Source of the DNA: Oceanospirillum sp047518265
GTDB taxonomy: Bacteria; Pseudomonadota; Gammaproteobacteria; Pseudomonadales; Halomonadaceae
Reading direction: 5' to 3'
Assembly (NCBI GenBank): GCA_047518265.1
Contig: JAKZRG010000033.1
Location: 112,686 to 176,685 of the forward strand
Length of the DNA stretch: 64,000 nucleotides
Part shown: positions 1 through 8,282 of the stretch, in pieces
Layout of the letters: every line of letters begins with the position of its first letter
Position numbering within the stretch: the first letter of the stretch is position 1
Translations under genes and position numbers: made by a program
Notes under the pieces: model-generated
Seen by the model: only the letters and a program-made list of their open reading frames with translations
What the model was told of the DNA's origin: nothing
Database searches by the model: none

Positions 1-316
1 GATGCAGGAAGTGGCCCGAAAAACACAGTTGATGATGGATAAGCTCAACCAGATGCAGTCCCTCGCTCATTTGAAAGACAAGGTACAGATTCGGGGCAAA
101 GGCATGATAGTGGGTATTGATGTGGCGGATGGTGAAGCGGCAAAAGGAATTGTGGCGGAATGTTTCGCCAATGGCTTGCTGCTTGGGGCTTGCGGCACTG
201 GCGGACGGGTGATCAAACTTATACCGCCTTTGACCATTGAGGATGAGGATCTGCTGCAGGGTATGGATATTGTGATTGCCGCTACGGAAGAAGCCCTAGC
301 TGGGTCTGAATTATGA
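1..316 (+). CDS. doeD: Class III aminotransferase, C-terminal part (probable diaminobutyrate aminotransferase DoeD)
   Basis: This is the last ~104 residues of a protein whose start lies outside the window. The sequence resembles the C-terminal small domain of PLP-dependent class III aminotransferases: a GKGMIVGIDV strand, then GLLLGACG and a VIKLIPPLTI segment that matches the usual end of this fold. It is followed, with a 4-base ATGA overlap, by an ectoine-hydrolase-like gene and then a semialdehyde dehydrogenase. From that context it is probably the transaminase that converts L-2,4-diaminobutyrate to aspartate semialdehyde in ectoine catabolism. The PLP lysine is not in the window, so the family call is good but the substrate is inferred. 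Confidence 0.65.
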   Translation, partial: MQEVARKTQLMMDKLNQMQSLAHLKDKVQIRGKGMIVGIDVADGEAAKGIVAECFANGLLLGACGTGGRVIKLIPPLTIEDEDLLQGMDIVIAATEEALAGSEL

Positions 317-1617
317 AAAAAAGAGAGGATATGACCTTTCCAGCAGAAGAGTATGAAACACGCATTAATGCCCTGCGTCAGCATATTCAGGAGCGATGTA
401 TGGATGCTGTGGTGATCACAGATCCAGAAAATATTATGTATCTGACGGATTACCAAACCACGGGTTACTCCTTTTTTCAGGCGTTGATTGTGCCTTTGGA
501 TCAAGAACCTTTTATGATCACACGGGCGTTGGAAGAGTCCAATGTGATCGAACGTACCTGGGTGGAAATTACCCGGCCCTACCCGGATACCGGTGATGCT
601 ATCCAAATGCTAGTGGAAACCCTGCGCGAATTTAATCTATCGGATAAGTGCATTGGTTATGAGCGCAACAGTTACTTTTTCCCGGCTTATCAGCAGGACT
701 TTATTCATACCACCTTGATTGAAGCCAAACTGCTGGATTGTTTTGGCATTGTGGAGGAGGGACGTATCTGTAAATCCCCGGCAGAGATCGCTTTGATGCA
801 GCAGGCGGCCATTGCCACTGAAGAGGGCATGAAAGCAGGTCTTGAGGCTTCGGTGGCTGGGGCGACGGAAAATGAGATCGGAGCGGCCATTTGTGCCGCC
901 ATGTTCCGCGCTGGCGGGGAAACACCTGCTGTGATGCCTTATGTCACCTCTGGCCCCAGAACCATGATCGGTCATGCCACCTGGGAAGGCCGCACCGTAA
1001 AGCCTGGGGAGCATGTCTTTCTGGAAGTAGGTGGCTGTTACCGGCGTTATCACACCGCCATGATGCGCACGGCGATTAATGGTGAGCTGACAGACTCCAT
1101 GTATAAGGCTCAGGAATTGATGAAGCTGGCGTTGGATACGCTGCATGATTACGTGCAGCCTGGTATGACCGTTTCTGATGTAGATAATCTGGTGCGCAAT
1201 ATTATTTCCCATAATGATGTGGGGGCTCGATTAGTCACCCGCTCTGGTTATTCCATTGGTATTGCCTTTCCTCCTAGCTGGGATGAGGGCTATATCTGTA
1301 GCCTGAAACAGGGGGATTCCAGCGTACTGCGAGAGGGAATGACCTTTCATATTATCCCTTGGATGTGGGGCGTTGATGGGGATAAAACCTGTGGTATATC
1401 GGACACCATTCGGGTGACGGAGACAGGAATAGAGTCTTTCTTTACCTTGGATCGAGATTTTGTTGTGCATCCGGCCGGTGAAGCCAAACCACTAGACACT
1501 AGACTTAGTGTTGGCAGTCCAGCCGAGATAATTCATCAGCCTAAGAAAAAACAGTCATCAAAAAAGCGCTCCGGTAAGAGGAGTAAAAAGCATCCCGTTA
1601 AACAGCTGTCATCCTAA
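313..1617 (+). CDS. doeA: Ectoine hydrolase-like M24 family protein DoeA
   Basis: M24 (creatinase/prolidase fold) protein with an N-terminal creatinase-like domain (about residues 1-160) and a C-terminal pita-bread domain (about 165-395). DoeA enzymes open the ectoine ring to give N-acetyl-diaminobutyrate. The usual first metal-binding stretch DxGxxxxGYxSDxTRT is altered here to EVGGCYRRYHTAMMRT, so classical prolidase metal ligands are replaced, which fits an ectoine-hydrolase type better than a peptidase. The start overlaps the upstream aminotransferase stop (ATGA), implying translational coupling; a second ATG at 331 is too close to its AGAGG to be preferred. An unusual Lys/Ser-rich tail of about 40 residues (KKKQSSKKRSGKRSKKH) follows the catalytic domain. 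The substrate is inferred from context with doeC and doeD. Confidence 0.75.
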   Translation: MKKREDMTFPAEEYETRINALRQHIQERCMDAVVITDPENIMYLTDYQTTGYSFFQALIVPLDQEPFMITRALEESNVIERTWVEITRPYPDTGDAIQMLVETLREFNLSDKCIGYERNSYFFPAYQQDFIHTTLIEAKLLDCFGIVEEGRICKSPAEIALMQQAAIATEEGMKAGLEASVAGATENEIGAAICAAMFRAGGETPAVMPYVTSGPRTMIGHATWEGRTVKPGEHVFLEVGGCYRRYHTAMMRTAINGELTDSMYKAQELMKLALDTLHDYVQPGMTVSDVDNLVRNIISHNDVGARLVTRSGYSIGIAFPPSWDEGYICSLKQGDSSVLREGMTFHIIPWMWGVDGDKTCGISDTIRVTETGIESFFTLDRDFVVHPAGEAKPLDTRLSVGSPAEIIHQPKKKQSSKKRSGKRSKKHPVKQLSS

Positions 1618-1657
1618 TCAAATTGAACGTATTACTTTAATTCAAGGAGTAACAGGT

Positions 1658-3019
1658 ATGCTGACATCTATTAACCCTGCCACAGGGGCAGAAATAAAAC
1701 GCTTCCCTGTACTGAACCAAACACAAATAGATCAGAAAATTGAGCAGGCCCAGCAGGCGTTTCGATCTTGGAAAATGTATACCTTCTCTGAGCGCGCAGA
1801 GGTGATGTTGAAAGTAGCGGCCCAACTGCGCTGTGATAAAGAGATACTGGGTCAGCTAATGACCGATGAGATGGGTAAACCGGTGAAAGAAGCGGGGCCA
1901 GAGGTGGAAAAGTCTGCTTGGTGTATCGAACATTATGTCGAACACGGGGAAACCTATCTGGCGGATGAGGTGCTGGTCTCTGATGCATCTAAAAGCTTTG
2001 TACGTCATCAGCCATTAGGGGTTTTATTAGGCATACTGCCTTGGAACGCGCCTCTGTGGATCGCTTTTCGTTATCTGGCCCCGGCGTTACTGGCGGGCAA
2101 TACCTGTGTTATGAAACATGATCCCCACGTACAGGGTTGTGCCGAAGGAATTGAACAGATATTTAAAGACGCCGGAGCCCCGGCTGATATTGTGGTTAAC
2201 CTAGCCATTGATAATAAGGATGTGGCCTATGCGATTAGGCATCCGGCTATTCAGGCGGTTTCTTTTACCGGTTCAGCCAAAGCTGGGGGCATAGTAGCGT
2301 CGATTGCCGCAGGAGAAATCAAGCATGCAGTGTTGGAGCTAGGAGGTTCAGATCCTTTTATTGTGCTGGAAGATGCTGACTTGGAAGCGGCGGCAGATGT
2401 AGCCGTGCTGTCCCGTATTATCAACGCCGGGCAATCCTGCATCGCTGCTAAGCGTATTTTGGTTCAGGAGGCGGTTTATTCTGAATTTATCACCATGCTG
2501 AAAACTAGGCTTTCCTGTCTGAAAGTGGCAGATCCTAATGCTGCTGATACGGATGTTGGGCCTATTGCCCGCTCTGAGCTGCGGGATAATCTGCACCGAC
2601 AGGTACAGGAAAGTATCAGACAGGGGGCTAAATGCTTATTAGGTGGAGAGATGCCTGATGGAGACGGCTTTTTTTATCCGGTGACACTGCTAACAGACGC
2701 TAAGTCGGGTATGTGCTGTATGACCGAAGAGGTCTTTGGCCCTGTCATGGTGGTGTGCAAAGTATCAGATGAAGCCGAGGCCATAGAGGTGGCAAATAAT
2801 ACAGACTATGGCCTGGGTGCTGGGATCTGGACAAAAGACGCCGACCGTGGTTTGCGCATGGCTGAGCAGATCGAATCGGGACAGGTGGCGATCAATGGTA
2901 TTGTTAAAACTGATCCGCGTTTACCCAGTGGCGGGATTAAACGTTCCGGTTATGGTCGGGAGCTGGGGCCACATGGCATTAAGGAGTTTGTGAATGCTAA
3001 GCAGGTCTGGGTGAAATAA
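1658..3019 (+). CDS. doeC: NAD(P)-dependent semialdehyde dehydrogenase DoeC
   Basis: Aldehyde dehydrogenase superfamily protein of 453 residues, about the length of the short succinate-semialdehyde dehydrogenase type. Visible signatures are PWNAPLW, the cofactor loop SFTGSAKAGG, the general-base Glu in LELGGSDPF and the nucleophilic Cys in AGQSCIAAKR. In ectoine catabolism DoeC oxidises aspartate semialdehyde to aspartate. A strong ribosome site (AAGGAG) precedes the ATG. It lies 40 bases after doeA on the same strand, so doeD-doeA-doeC is probably one operon. By sequence alone it could be a succinate-semialdehyde dehydrogenase; the neighbours decide the call. Confidence 0.75.
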   Translation: MLTSINPATGAEIKRFPVLNQTQIDQKIEQAQQAFRSWKMYTFSERAEVMLKVAAQLRCDKEILGQLMTDEMGKPVKEAGPEVEKSAWCIEHYVEHGETYLADEVLVSDASKSFVRHQPLGVLLGILPWNAPLWIAFRYLAPALLAGNTCVMKHDPHVQGCAEGIEQIFKDAGAPADIVVNLAIDNKDVAYAIRHPAIQAVSFTGSAKAGGIVASIAAGEIKHAVLELGGSDPFIVLEDADLEAAADVAVLSRIINAGQSCIAAKRILVQEAVYSEFITMLKTRLSCLKVADPNAADTDVGPIARSELRDNLHRQVQESIRQGAKCLLGGEMPDGDGFFYPVTLLTDAKSGMCCMTEEVFGPVMVVCKVSDEAEAIEVANNTDYGLGAGIWTKDADRGLRMAEQIESGQVAINGIVKTDPRLPSGGIKRSGYGRELGPHGIKEFVNAKQVWVK

Positions 3020-3309
3020 AGATTTATATAATCGGCAAAACACTCCCTATATATCGGATATGGCTATTTGTGTTCCTTCGTATTGGAGATAACAAATAGC
3101 GAGGGAGGACAGAATCGTGGGAAGCGGTTTTTGGGAAATATGGAGAATATTTATTTTAAATTGTTTAATTGATGTTGTTTTATATGAATAAATAGTTTTT
3201 ATTTAATTGTTTTTAGAGTCTTAATTTTCAAATTAAGTTCTGTGTTTTATAAGTAAAATTATTGTCGTAAGTTTTTTGTTTGGGAGGGGTTGAAACTGAA
3301 GTAGGCATA
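3020..3309. other. AT-rich intergenic stretch with a weak hairpin
   Basis: No convincing gene is seen. A hairpin with 8-bp arms CTATTTGT / ACAAATAG lies at 3064-3071 and 3092-3099 and may help end doeC transcription, but it lacks a T-run. The sequence then becomes very AT-rich, marking the left edge of the low-GC block that runs to about 4290. Confidence 0.4.
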
Positions 3310-3573
3310 ATGCCGAAAATAAAACATTGTTTATTTGTGAAAATAAAGCGTATAGTGATGTCGTTGTTTTCTGTATCGAGCCTACTGGCTGTCGCCTTTA
3401 TCCTCCTTATTGTAATTTTATTTTCTTACAAGAGAATAAAATTTATTCTTAGCATCTATTATCTGTCTTTCTCTAATTTCAGAGAGAAGCCGTCCGTTGT
3501 GTGTATATTTCAAGCTACAGTGGGTGATTTGGGTGTTTTTTTATTTTTAGTTCTTATCTCAGGATCATTATGA
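3310..3573 (+). CDS. Small two-helix membrane protein of unknown function
   Basis: I do not recognise this protein. It is about 88 residues, with a Lys/Arg-rich N-terminus, a strong hydrophobic helix (SLLAVAFILLIVILF), a basic loop, and a second hydrophobic helix at the C-terminus (GVFLFLVLISG). It is probably an inner-membrane protein with both helices crossing. Its stop codon overlaps the next start as ATGA (3570-3573), which supports it being real and translationally coupled to the CDP-alcohol transferase. The start is uncertain: TTG at 3280, ATG at 3310 or ATG at 3358 are possible and none has an ideal ribosome site. Confidence 0.45.
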   Translation: MPKIKHCLFVKIKRIVMSLFSVSSLLAVAFILLIVILFSYKRIKFILSIYYLSFSNFREKPSVVCIFQATVGDLGVFLFLVLISGSL

Positions 3574-4223
3574 TCACAAGCAATGAAGAATCCCAAGAGT
3601 TACAGCCTGCCATAATATCTTTTGTAAAAGATCTTCCTAATTTATGTTCTCTGGCAGGTTTAGCCTGCACTATTTTAGCCATTTATTTCAGCATTACAGG
3701 TGTTTACTACGGGGCGATGATTGGCATGATCTGGGCTGTTTGCTTTGATTGGGCTGATGGATTAGTTGCTAGAAGGATGAAGGGGCGTACTGGCAATGAT
3801 CGAATGTTTGGTGGTCAGCTTGATCTTGTTATCGATATTGTTAGCTATGGTGTGGCTCCTGCGATTCTTGTGCTTAGCTACGGTAAGTTTGAGCCTTGGC
3901 TTCTACCGGTTGCATTTGTGATGCTTGCTGCCAGCGCCATTCGTTTAAGTTATTTTAGTACGTTTGGTTTGTCGGATGAGTCTAAATATACAGGACTTGC
4001 ACTGGATAATAATAGTATTGCTATTGTTTTTATATTTCTTTTAGAAGGTTTTATTCCCAATGAATTATTTTCAGTAGTGCTTTATGTTAGTGCTGTAGCG
4101 CTGGCAGTTCTTAATGTATCTCAAATTAAAACACCTAAGCTTTCGGGGAATCCGAGGAATGTATTTTTACTTGCGTTTTATACGTTTAGTATAACTGGTG
4201 TATATGCCTGGAATCTTTTGTAG
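3570..4223 (+). CDS. CDP-alcohol phosphatidyltransferase family membrane enzyme
   Basis: Integral membrane enzyme of 217 residues that moves a phospho-group from a CDP-alcohol (such as CDP-diacylglycerol or a CDP-polyol) to a second alcohol. The family motif DxxDGxxAR...GxxxDxxxD is present, beginning DWADGLVAR and ending GGQLDLVID, so the metal-binding aspartates are intact. The spacer between AR and the following G is 12 residues, longer than the usual 7-8. Several hydrophobic helices follow. It is coupled to the small membrane protein upstream and sits 70 bases before a cytidylyltransferase gene, so the pair may make and use a CDP-activated headgroup. Phosphatidylserine synthase is one candidate, but the exact substrate is unknown. 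Confidence 0.75.
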   Translation: MITSNEESQELQPAIISFVKDLPNLCSLAGLACTILAIYFSITGVYYGAMIGMIWAVCFDWADGLVARRMKGRTGNDRMFGGQLDLVIDIVSYGVAPAILVLSYGKFEPWLLPVAFVMLAASAIRLSYFSTFGLSDESKYTGLALDNNSIAIVFIFLLEGFIPNELFSVVLYVSAVALAVLNVSQIKTPKLSGNPRNVFLLAFYTFSITGVYAWNLL

Positions 4224-4293
4224 GAAAGATTAACGTAAATAATAAATTTGGTGATATTTAACCTGGAAATTATTTCGAGGAATTAAAGAATAT

Positions 4294-4710
4294 ATGATTG
4301 TATATACCGTAGGTACCTTTGATTTGTTACATGTTGGGCACTTGGCTTTGTTGGAATACTGCAAGTCATTAGGTGGTGTTTTGGCTGTTGGTGTTGCTTC
4401 AGACCGTGTTGTTAACTCTTACAAGCCGAATGTACCTGTTATCCCTCTTGACCAGCGAATGGAAATGCTGAGAGCTCTACGCTGTGTTGATATTGTGCGT
4501 CCTTATGATGAACTTGAGTATGTGTCTGGTTGTAAAGAACTCAATGCTGATATTTTTGTGATTGGTGAAGACTGGGGAGATAAACCTCATAATCTTGCCG
4601 TTGAATCTTATTTAAAATCGGCAGGAAAGCAGATTAAGCAAGTGCTATACAATCCCCGTACATCGTCAACGACGATCAAGCAAAATGTTAGAGCCCAATC
4701 CCACAATTAA
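4294..4710 (+). CDS. Glycerol-3-phosphate/phosphoethanolamine cytidylyltransferase-like protein
   Basis: Small (138 residue) nucleotidyltransferase of the TagD-like family, which transfers CMP from CTP to a phospho-alcohol to give a CDP-alcohol. The two signatures are clear: GTFDLLHVGH near the N-terminus (the HxGH nucleotide site) and RTSSTTIK at the C-terminus (the RTxGISTT-type motif, slightly divergent). Length matches single-domain bacterial glycerol-3-phosphate cytidylyltransferases. Being next to a CDP-alcohol phosphatidyltransferase suggests that it supplies that enzyme. Codon use is AT-rich like its neighbours. The substrate (glycerol phosphate, ethanolamine phosphate or another) cannot be read from the sequence. 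Confidence 0.8.
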   Translation: MIVYTVGTFDLLHVGHLALLEYCKSLGGVLAVGVASDRVVNSYKPNVPVIPLDQRMEMLRALRCVDIVRPYDELEYVSGCKELNADIFVIGEDWGDKPHNLAVESYLKSAGKQIKQVLYNPRTSSTTIKQNVRAQSHN

Positions 4711-4749
4711 GCTGATTAATAGAGCTGATTTTACAGAATTGTAAATAGA

Positions 4750-4773
4750 CAGGGTTTTAGTAGAGGAACCCTG
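4750..4773 (+). terminator. Hairpin downstream of the cytidylyltransferase gene
   Basis: Arms CAGGGTT and AACCCTG enclose a 10-base loop about 40 bases after the cytidylyltransferase stop. There is no strong T-run, so it is only a possible terminator. Confidence 0.35.
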
Positions 4774-4871
4774 CTTATCTACACTAATTTTGTCTGCTTA
4801 CCTTCCCAATAGGTATCATATGATTTTAGGGAGGGCTTTTAGATTTGCTACAAGCCGTAGTTTGAGATTGC

Positions 4872-4894
4872 TAGAGAGAGCAAGGCTCTCTCTA
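4872..4894 (-). terminator. Perfect hairpin downstream of the SDR gene
   Basis: A perfect 10-bp stem, TAGAGAGAGC / GCTCTCTCTA with a 3-base loop, lies about 30 bases beyond the stop of the minus-strand SDR gene. It probably acts as a transcription end or mRNA-stabilising hairpin, possibly in both directions, since the genes are convergent here. No long T-run follows. Confidence 0.5.
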
Positions 4895-4921
4895 TGCGTA
4901 TTCTTAGATCGTCATTAATGT

Positions 4922-5656
4922 TTATTCCTCTATTTCTGCGGTAATCATTGCATCGGAGTAGCCTTGATAGGCTGTTTCGAAGTGTTTGGCGACAGTATCT
5001 GGGAATAGGTGGAAATCACCGGCAGCCAAAGCACTTACAATACCTTCAGATACCACGGATGCAGGATCACTGACTTCAAAACCTGCTTGTTCTCCCATAT
5101 CTGTACCGATTGGCCCTGGGTGGACACTCAATACATGTATGCCTTTATCAAGGAATTTTTCTTGCAGCCCCTGAGTAATAGAGTATGACGCTGCTTTAGA
5201 AGCGGAATAACTGGAAAACTCTGTAAAGTTTTTTATTGATGCGACAGAATTGAGCTGTACCAAAGCGCCACCGTTATTCTGCAATGCGTCAGTAAAAGCG
5301 TTAGCCACTCGAACCAAGCCTAATACGTTCACATCGAGTTCTTTCTGTAGGGCTTCTTCAATGTTGTCGCTGAGAGGATTTGCTGGAACTAATACACCAG
5401 CATTGTTTACGACAATATCCACATCAGTCGCTTGTGTCGCGAGATGTTTGATTGATTTTGTATCGGATACATCCGCCTGAATACTCACTACTTTATCGCC
5501 GTATTCGCTTTCTAGGTCTTGGGTAGATTCAGGGTCACGCACGGCCAGATAGACCTTACTGGCGCCATGTTCGATAAAAGACTCAACGATGGCTTTTCCG
5601 ATACCTCGATTGGCACCTGTAACTAAAGCAACTTTTCCTTGGATTTCAACGCTCAT
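4922..5656 (-). CDS. SDR family NAD(P)-dependent oxidoreductase
   Basis: Classical short-chain dehydrogenase of 244 residues. The cofactor motif TGANRGIGKA is near the N-terminus, NNAG is at the end of strand 4, and the catalytic Ser/Tyr/Lys set is visible as LNSVAS followed by YSASKAA. It probably reduces or oxidises an alcohol or carbonyl, but the substrate is unknown. It is divergent from a TetR-family gene, and the 170-bp space between them carries two identical palindromes, so it is very likely controlled by that regulator. This arrangement is typical of stress- or xenobiotic-induced SDR genes. Confidence 0.85.
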   Translation of the reverse strand: MSVEIQGKVALVTGANRGIGKAIVESFIEHGASKVYLAVRDPESTQDLESEYGDKVVSIQADVSDTKSIKHLATQATDVDIVVNNAGVLVPANPLSDNIEEALQKELDVNVLGLVRVANAFTDALQNNGGALVQLNSVASIKNFTEFSSYSASKAASYSITQGLQEKFLDKGIHVLSVHPGPIGTDMGEQAGFEVSDPASVVSEGIVSALAAGDFHLFPDTVAKHFETAYQGYSDAMITAEIEE

Positions 5657-5744
5657 AATTTTTCTCTTTTCTCTCGATTACTAAAACAGATTAAGGATTT
5701 ATGTTCATGGCATTACCGTTGTTTGGTGTTCGGTATTTATTCTG

Positions 5745-5756
5745 TACCGATCGGTA
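5745..5756. promoter_or_regulatory. Putative TetR operator 1
   Basis: A perfect palindrome TACCGATCGGTA lies between the divergent SDR and TetR genes. The same core recurs at 5774-5785, with centres 29 bp apart. The arrangement is typical of autoregulated TetR-family operators. The binding protein is inferred to be the adjacent regulator. Confidence 0.75.
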
Positions 5757-5771
5757 AGGTTGATATTAATC

Positions 5772-5787
5772 TATACCGATCGGTATA
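5772..5787. promoter_or_regulatory. Putative TetR operator 2
   Basis: A perfect 16-bp palindrome TATACCGATCGGTATA about 40 bp before the tetR-type start codon. It contains the same 12-bp core as operator 1. Its AT-rich flanks may overlap a -10 element, so binding would block the regulator gene's own promoter. Confidence 0.75.
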
Positions 5788-5827
5788 ATTGAGTCAACAA
5801 AATTTTTAATTCGAGTGAAGGTGATGT

Positions 5828-6433
5828 ATGGCAGGTGGCAGAAAGCTTGAGTTTGATAAGCAAGCCGCACTGGAAACAGCGATGCAGGTATTCTGGAAAA
5901 AGGGTTATGTAGGGGCTTCATTATCCGATTTGACTCAGAGTATGGGGATTAATAAACCCAGCATGTACAGCGCATTTGGCAACAAAGAAGCGCTTTTTCT
6001 GCAAGCGACAGAGCATTATATCGTTCATAATGCCAAGTCCCATGAAGGCTATTTGTTTGAATCTGGGGTGCCGTTAGGGGCACGCTTGAAACACTACCTA
6101 ATGTCGATAGTCTCGGCACAATGTGGAACGGATAAACCCCGTGGTTGTTTAATCACTCTATGTGCAGCAGAGGCTGATAGTGGTGCTCTGCCTGATGATG
6201 CCGAGGCCTTGATCAGCAAAGCTACCCGGTATATCCCAATACTATTGGAGAGCTTGTTTTCCCAAGATGAGGAAGCGATTCAGCTTGGCTTGGATAAAGA
6301 TGCCAGAACTCATGCCCTATGTTTAGCGACAATGCTTTGCGGTACGGCGACAATGGCCAGAGCAGATGTCCGTTTGCAGGATTTAGAGTCGGTAATTGAT
6401 AGTACACTTAAGGGTATGGGGTTTAGTTATTAG
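5828..6433 (+). CDS. TetR/AcrR family transcriptional regulator
   Basis: DNA-binding regulator of 201 residues, the usual TetR length. The N-terminal helix-turn-helix is recognisable (ALETAMQVFWKKGYVGASLSDLTQSMGINKPSMYSAFGNKEALF gives the pattern; only its start and end are diagnostic). The C-terminal half is the all-helical ligand-binding and dimer domain, with several Cys residues of unknown meaning. It is transcribed away from an SDR gene with two palindromic operators in between, so it probably represses both that gene and itself until an unknown small molecule binds. Confidence 0.85.
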   Translation: MAGGRKLEFDKQAALETAMQVFWKKGYVGASLSDLTQSMGINKPSMYSAFGNKEALFLQATEHYIVHNAKSHEGYLFESGVPLGARLKHYLMSIVSAQCGTDKPRGCLITLCAAEADSGALPDDAEALISKATRYIPILLESLFSQDEEAIQLGLDKDARTHALCLATMLCGTATMARADVRLQDLESVIDSTLKGMGFSY

Positions 6434-6762
6434 CTTCAAAAGATGATTTAAACGTTTGTATATCCTTGTCTATTGTTCGCTGAGAATTAGAGATATGACT
6501 ATTATGGTTAACGGAAAAACTGGGGGCAGCCATAAAACTTAATGGATTTGAAATCAGAATTATTTCAGATCGTTTTAGCTTATTGTGGCTATCCTAAACT
6601 TCTCCATAAAACTTCTGCTGTATCTTCACTATTATTAAAATATAAAGTCCTTGCCTTAACTAAGGTGTCTATGGAGATGTGCTTTTGGCTCAGGTGGGCT
6701 AGAAAGGGAATCTTCAGGGTCTAGCAGGGACAATCCATCCTATGATTCATGAGGAAATGATT
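6434..6762. other. Intergenic region with no convincing gene
   Basis: About 330 bases separate the TetR gene from the ligase gene. A 60-codon open frame at 6542-6724 lacks a ribosome site and any recognisable protein character, so I do not call it. The region presumably carries the promoter of the ligase operon. No strong hairpin or repeat was seen. Confidence 0.4.
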
Positions 6763-8247
6763 ATGGGAACTGAGATTGATGTAAACAGCTTTGATGAAAA
6801 TTCTTATCGTCAGTTTGCAGATAGGCTTCAGCAGAACCTAGACACTTTGGAATTGCTATTACAACAAAAAGGCTTTGGTGCGGTTACACCGGATAGTTTA
6901 AGAATGGGTGCTGAGCTCGAGATGTATATTGTTGATCAAGAGGGGCAGCCTTTAGGAATTAATCTCGATCTATTACATGAAGCACAGGATTCTCAGCTTA
7001 CACTGGAGCTGAATCGCTACAACCTAGAGTACAATCTCACGCCATACTCCTTGCAACAAAAACCGTTTGAATCAACGGAACAAGAGATTAGCGCTAAGCT
7101 AAAGCAGATTAATCAGATAGCTCAATCACATCAGGCAAAGGTGATACCAATCGGTATTTTACCAACGCTGAAACCCTGTCATTTGGGGTCTATGTTTTTG
7201 ACCGACCGTGAACGCTACCGCATTCTAGTACGGCAGTTGGTTAAGCGACGGGGGTGTGACTTTCAGATTGATATCAATGGTAAACACCCTTTGCAAATGG
7301 CTATGAGGGATATTACGTTAGAGGGGGCCAATACCTCATTTCAGATACACTACAGGGTAGAGCCCGATCACTATGTTGATTGTTACAATGCCTTTCAAAT
7401 GGTGAGCCCGCTAGTCTTAGCGTTGAGTGCAAACTCACCTTGTTTGTTTGGTCATGAACTGTGGCAAGAAACACGTATTCCACTGTTCAAACAATCCATT
7501 GATGCACGAATTAAAGACAGATACCAGTGGCATGAACCTGCGAGAGTCGATTTTGGCCAGGGTTGGCTGCGACGGTCGGCTTTAGAGATCTTCCAGCAAA
7601 CGGTCAGCCTGTATCCCGCCTTATTGCCCATATGTTCAGATGAGGATGCTACGGCTCAGTTCCGGCACAAGATGGTGCCACAGTTAGCTGAATTACGTCT
7701 ACATCAGGGAACGGTTTGGACCTGGAACAGACCTGTCTATGACCCTGAGGACGGGGGGCATCTACGGATCGAATTAAGAGCGCTTCCGTCAGGGCCAACG
7801 GCTATTGATATGTCGGCAAACGCAGCATTTTATATCGGCTTGGCTGAAGCCTATAAAGATAAGATGCAGAGCCTTCTACCTGCGCTGCCATTTTTGTTAG
7901 CAGAGTACAATTTTTACCGGGCGGCTCAATTTGGCTTAAAAGCACAAATAGTTTGGCCAGATATGGCGTCATCAGGCTGTAAACAGCAACCTATTATTGA
8001 TGTATTGATGGCAAGCTTGGATCAGGCAAAAATAGGGCTCCAATCTATAGGGATTTCAGAATCAGAAAGCCAAAAATATATTGGAGTCATCCAAACTAGG
8101 CTGGAACGACAAGTCACAGGCGCTGACTGGCAGATAAGAAGGGTAGCTCATTATCATAGGACACACAGCAAAGAAGAGAGCCTGCGCTTAATGCTGATGG
8201 ACTACATCAATAATAGCTTGGCCAATATTCCTGTCAGTGAATGGTAA
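6763..8247 (+). CDS. Glutamate-cysteine ligase family 2 (GCS2) carboxylate-amine ligase
   Basis: ATP-dependent amide-bond-forming enzyme related to GCS2-type gamma-glutamyl ligases (EgtA/YbdK-like), 494 residues from the preferred start. Near the N-terminus it has MGAELEMYIV, the characteristic GxExE segment that binds nucleotide-metal, and later ELNRYNLEYN and HLRIELRALPSGP, which match conserved acidic and basic catalytic strands. The ATG at 6763 is chosen because TGAGGAA sits 6 bases upstream; an ATG at 6742 has no ribosome site. The next gene, 35 bases downstream, is a zinc hydrolase of the aspartoacylase type, suggesting a make-and-cleave pair acting on the same amide. Substrates are unknown. 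Confidence 0.75.
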   Translation: MGTEIDVNSFDENSYRQFADRLQQNLDTLELLLQQKGFGAVTPDSLRMGAELEMYIVDQEGQPLGINLDLLHEAQDSQLTLELNRYNLEYNLTPYSLQQKPFESTEQEISAKLKQINQIAQSHQAKVIPIGILPTLKPCHLGSMFLTDRERYRILVRQLVKRRGCDFQIDINGKHPLQMAMRDITLEGANTSFQIHYRVEPDHYVDCYNAFQMVSPLVLALSANSPCLFGHELWQETRIPLFKQSIDARIKDRYQWHEPARVDFGQGWLRRSALEIFQQTVSLYPALLPICSDEDATAQFRHKMVPQLAELRLHQGTVWTWNRPVYDPEDGGHLRIELRALPSGPTAIDMSANAAFYIGLAEAYKDKMQSLLPALPFLLAEYNFYRAAQFGLKAQIVWPDMASSGCKQQPIIDVLMASLDQAKIGLQSIGISESESQKYIGVIQTRLERQVTGADWQIRRVAHYHRTHSKEESLRLMLMDYINNSLANIPVSEW

Positions 8248-8282
8248 AACATGCAGGGTGATATTTTGGGAGGAGAAGGCTA

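Noticed and set aside
6542..6724. 60-codon open frame before the ligase gene
   Set aside because: No ribosome site, no recognisable protein pattern, and composition like non-coding DNA.
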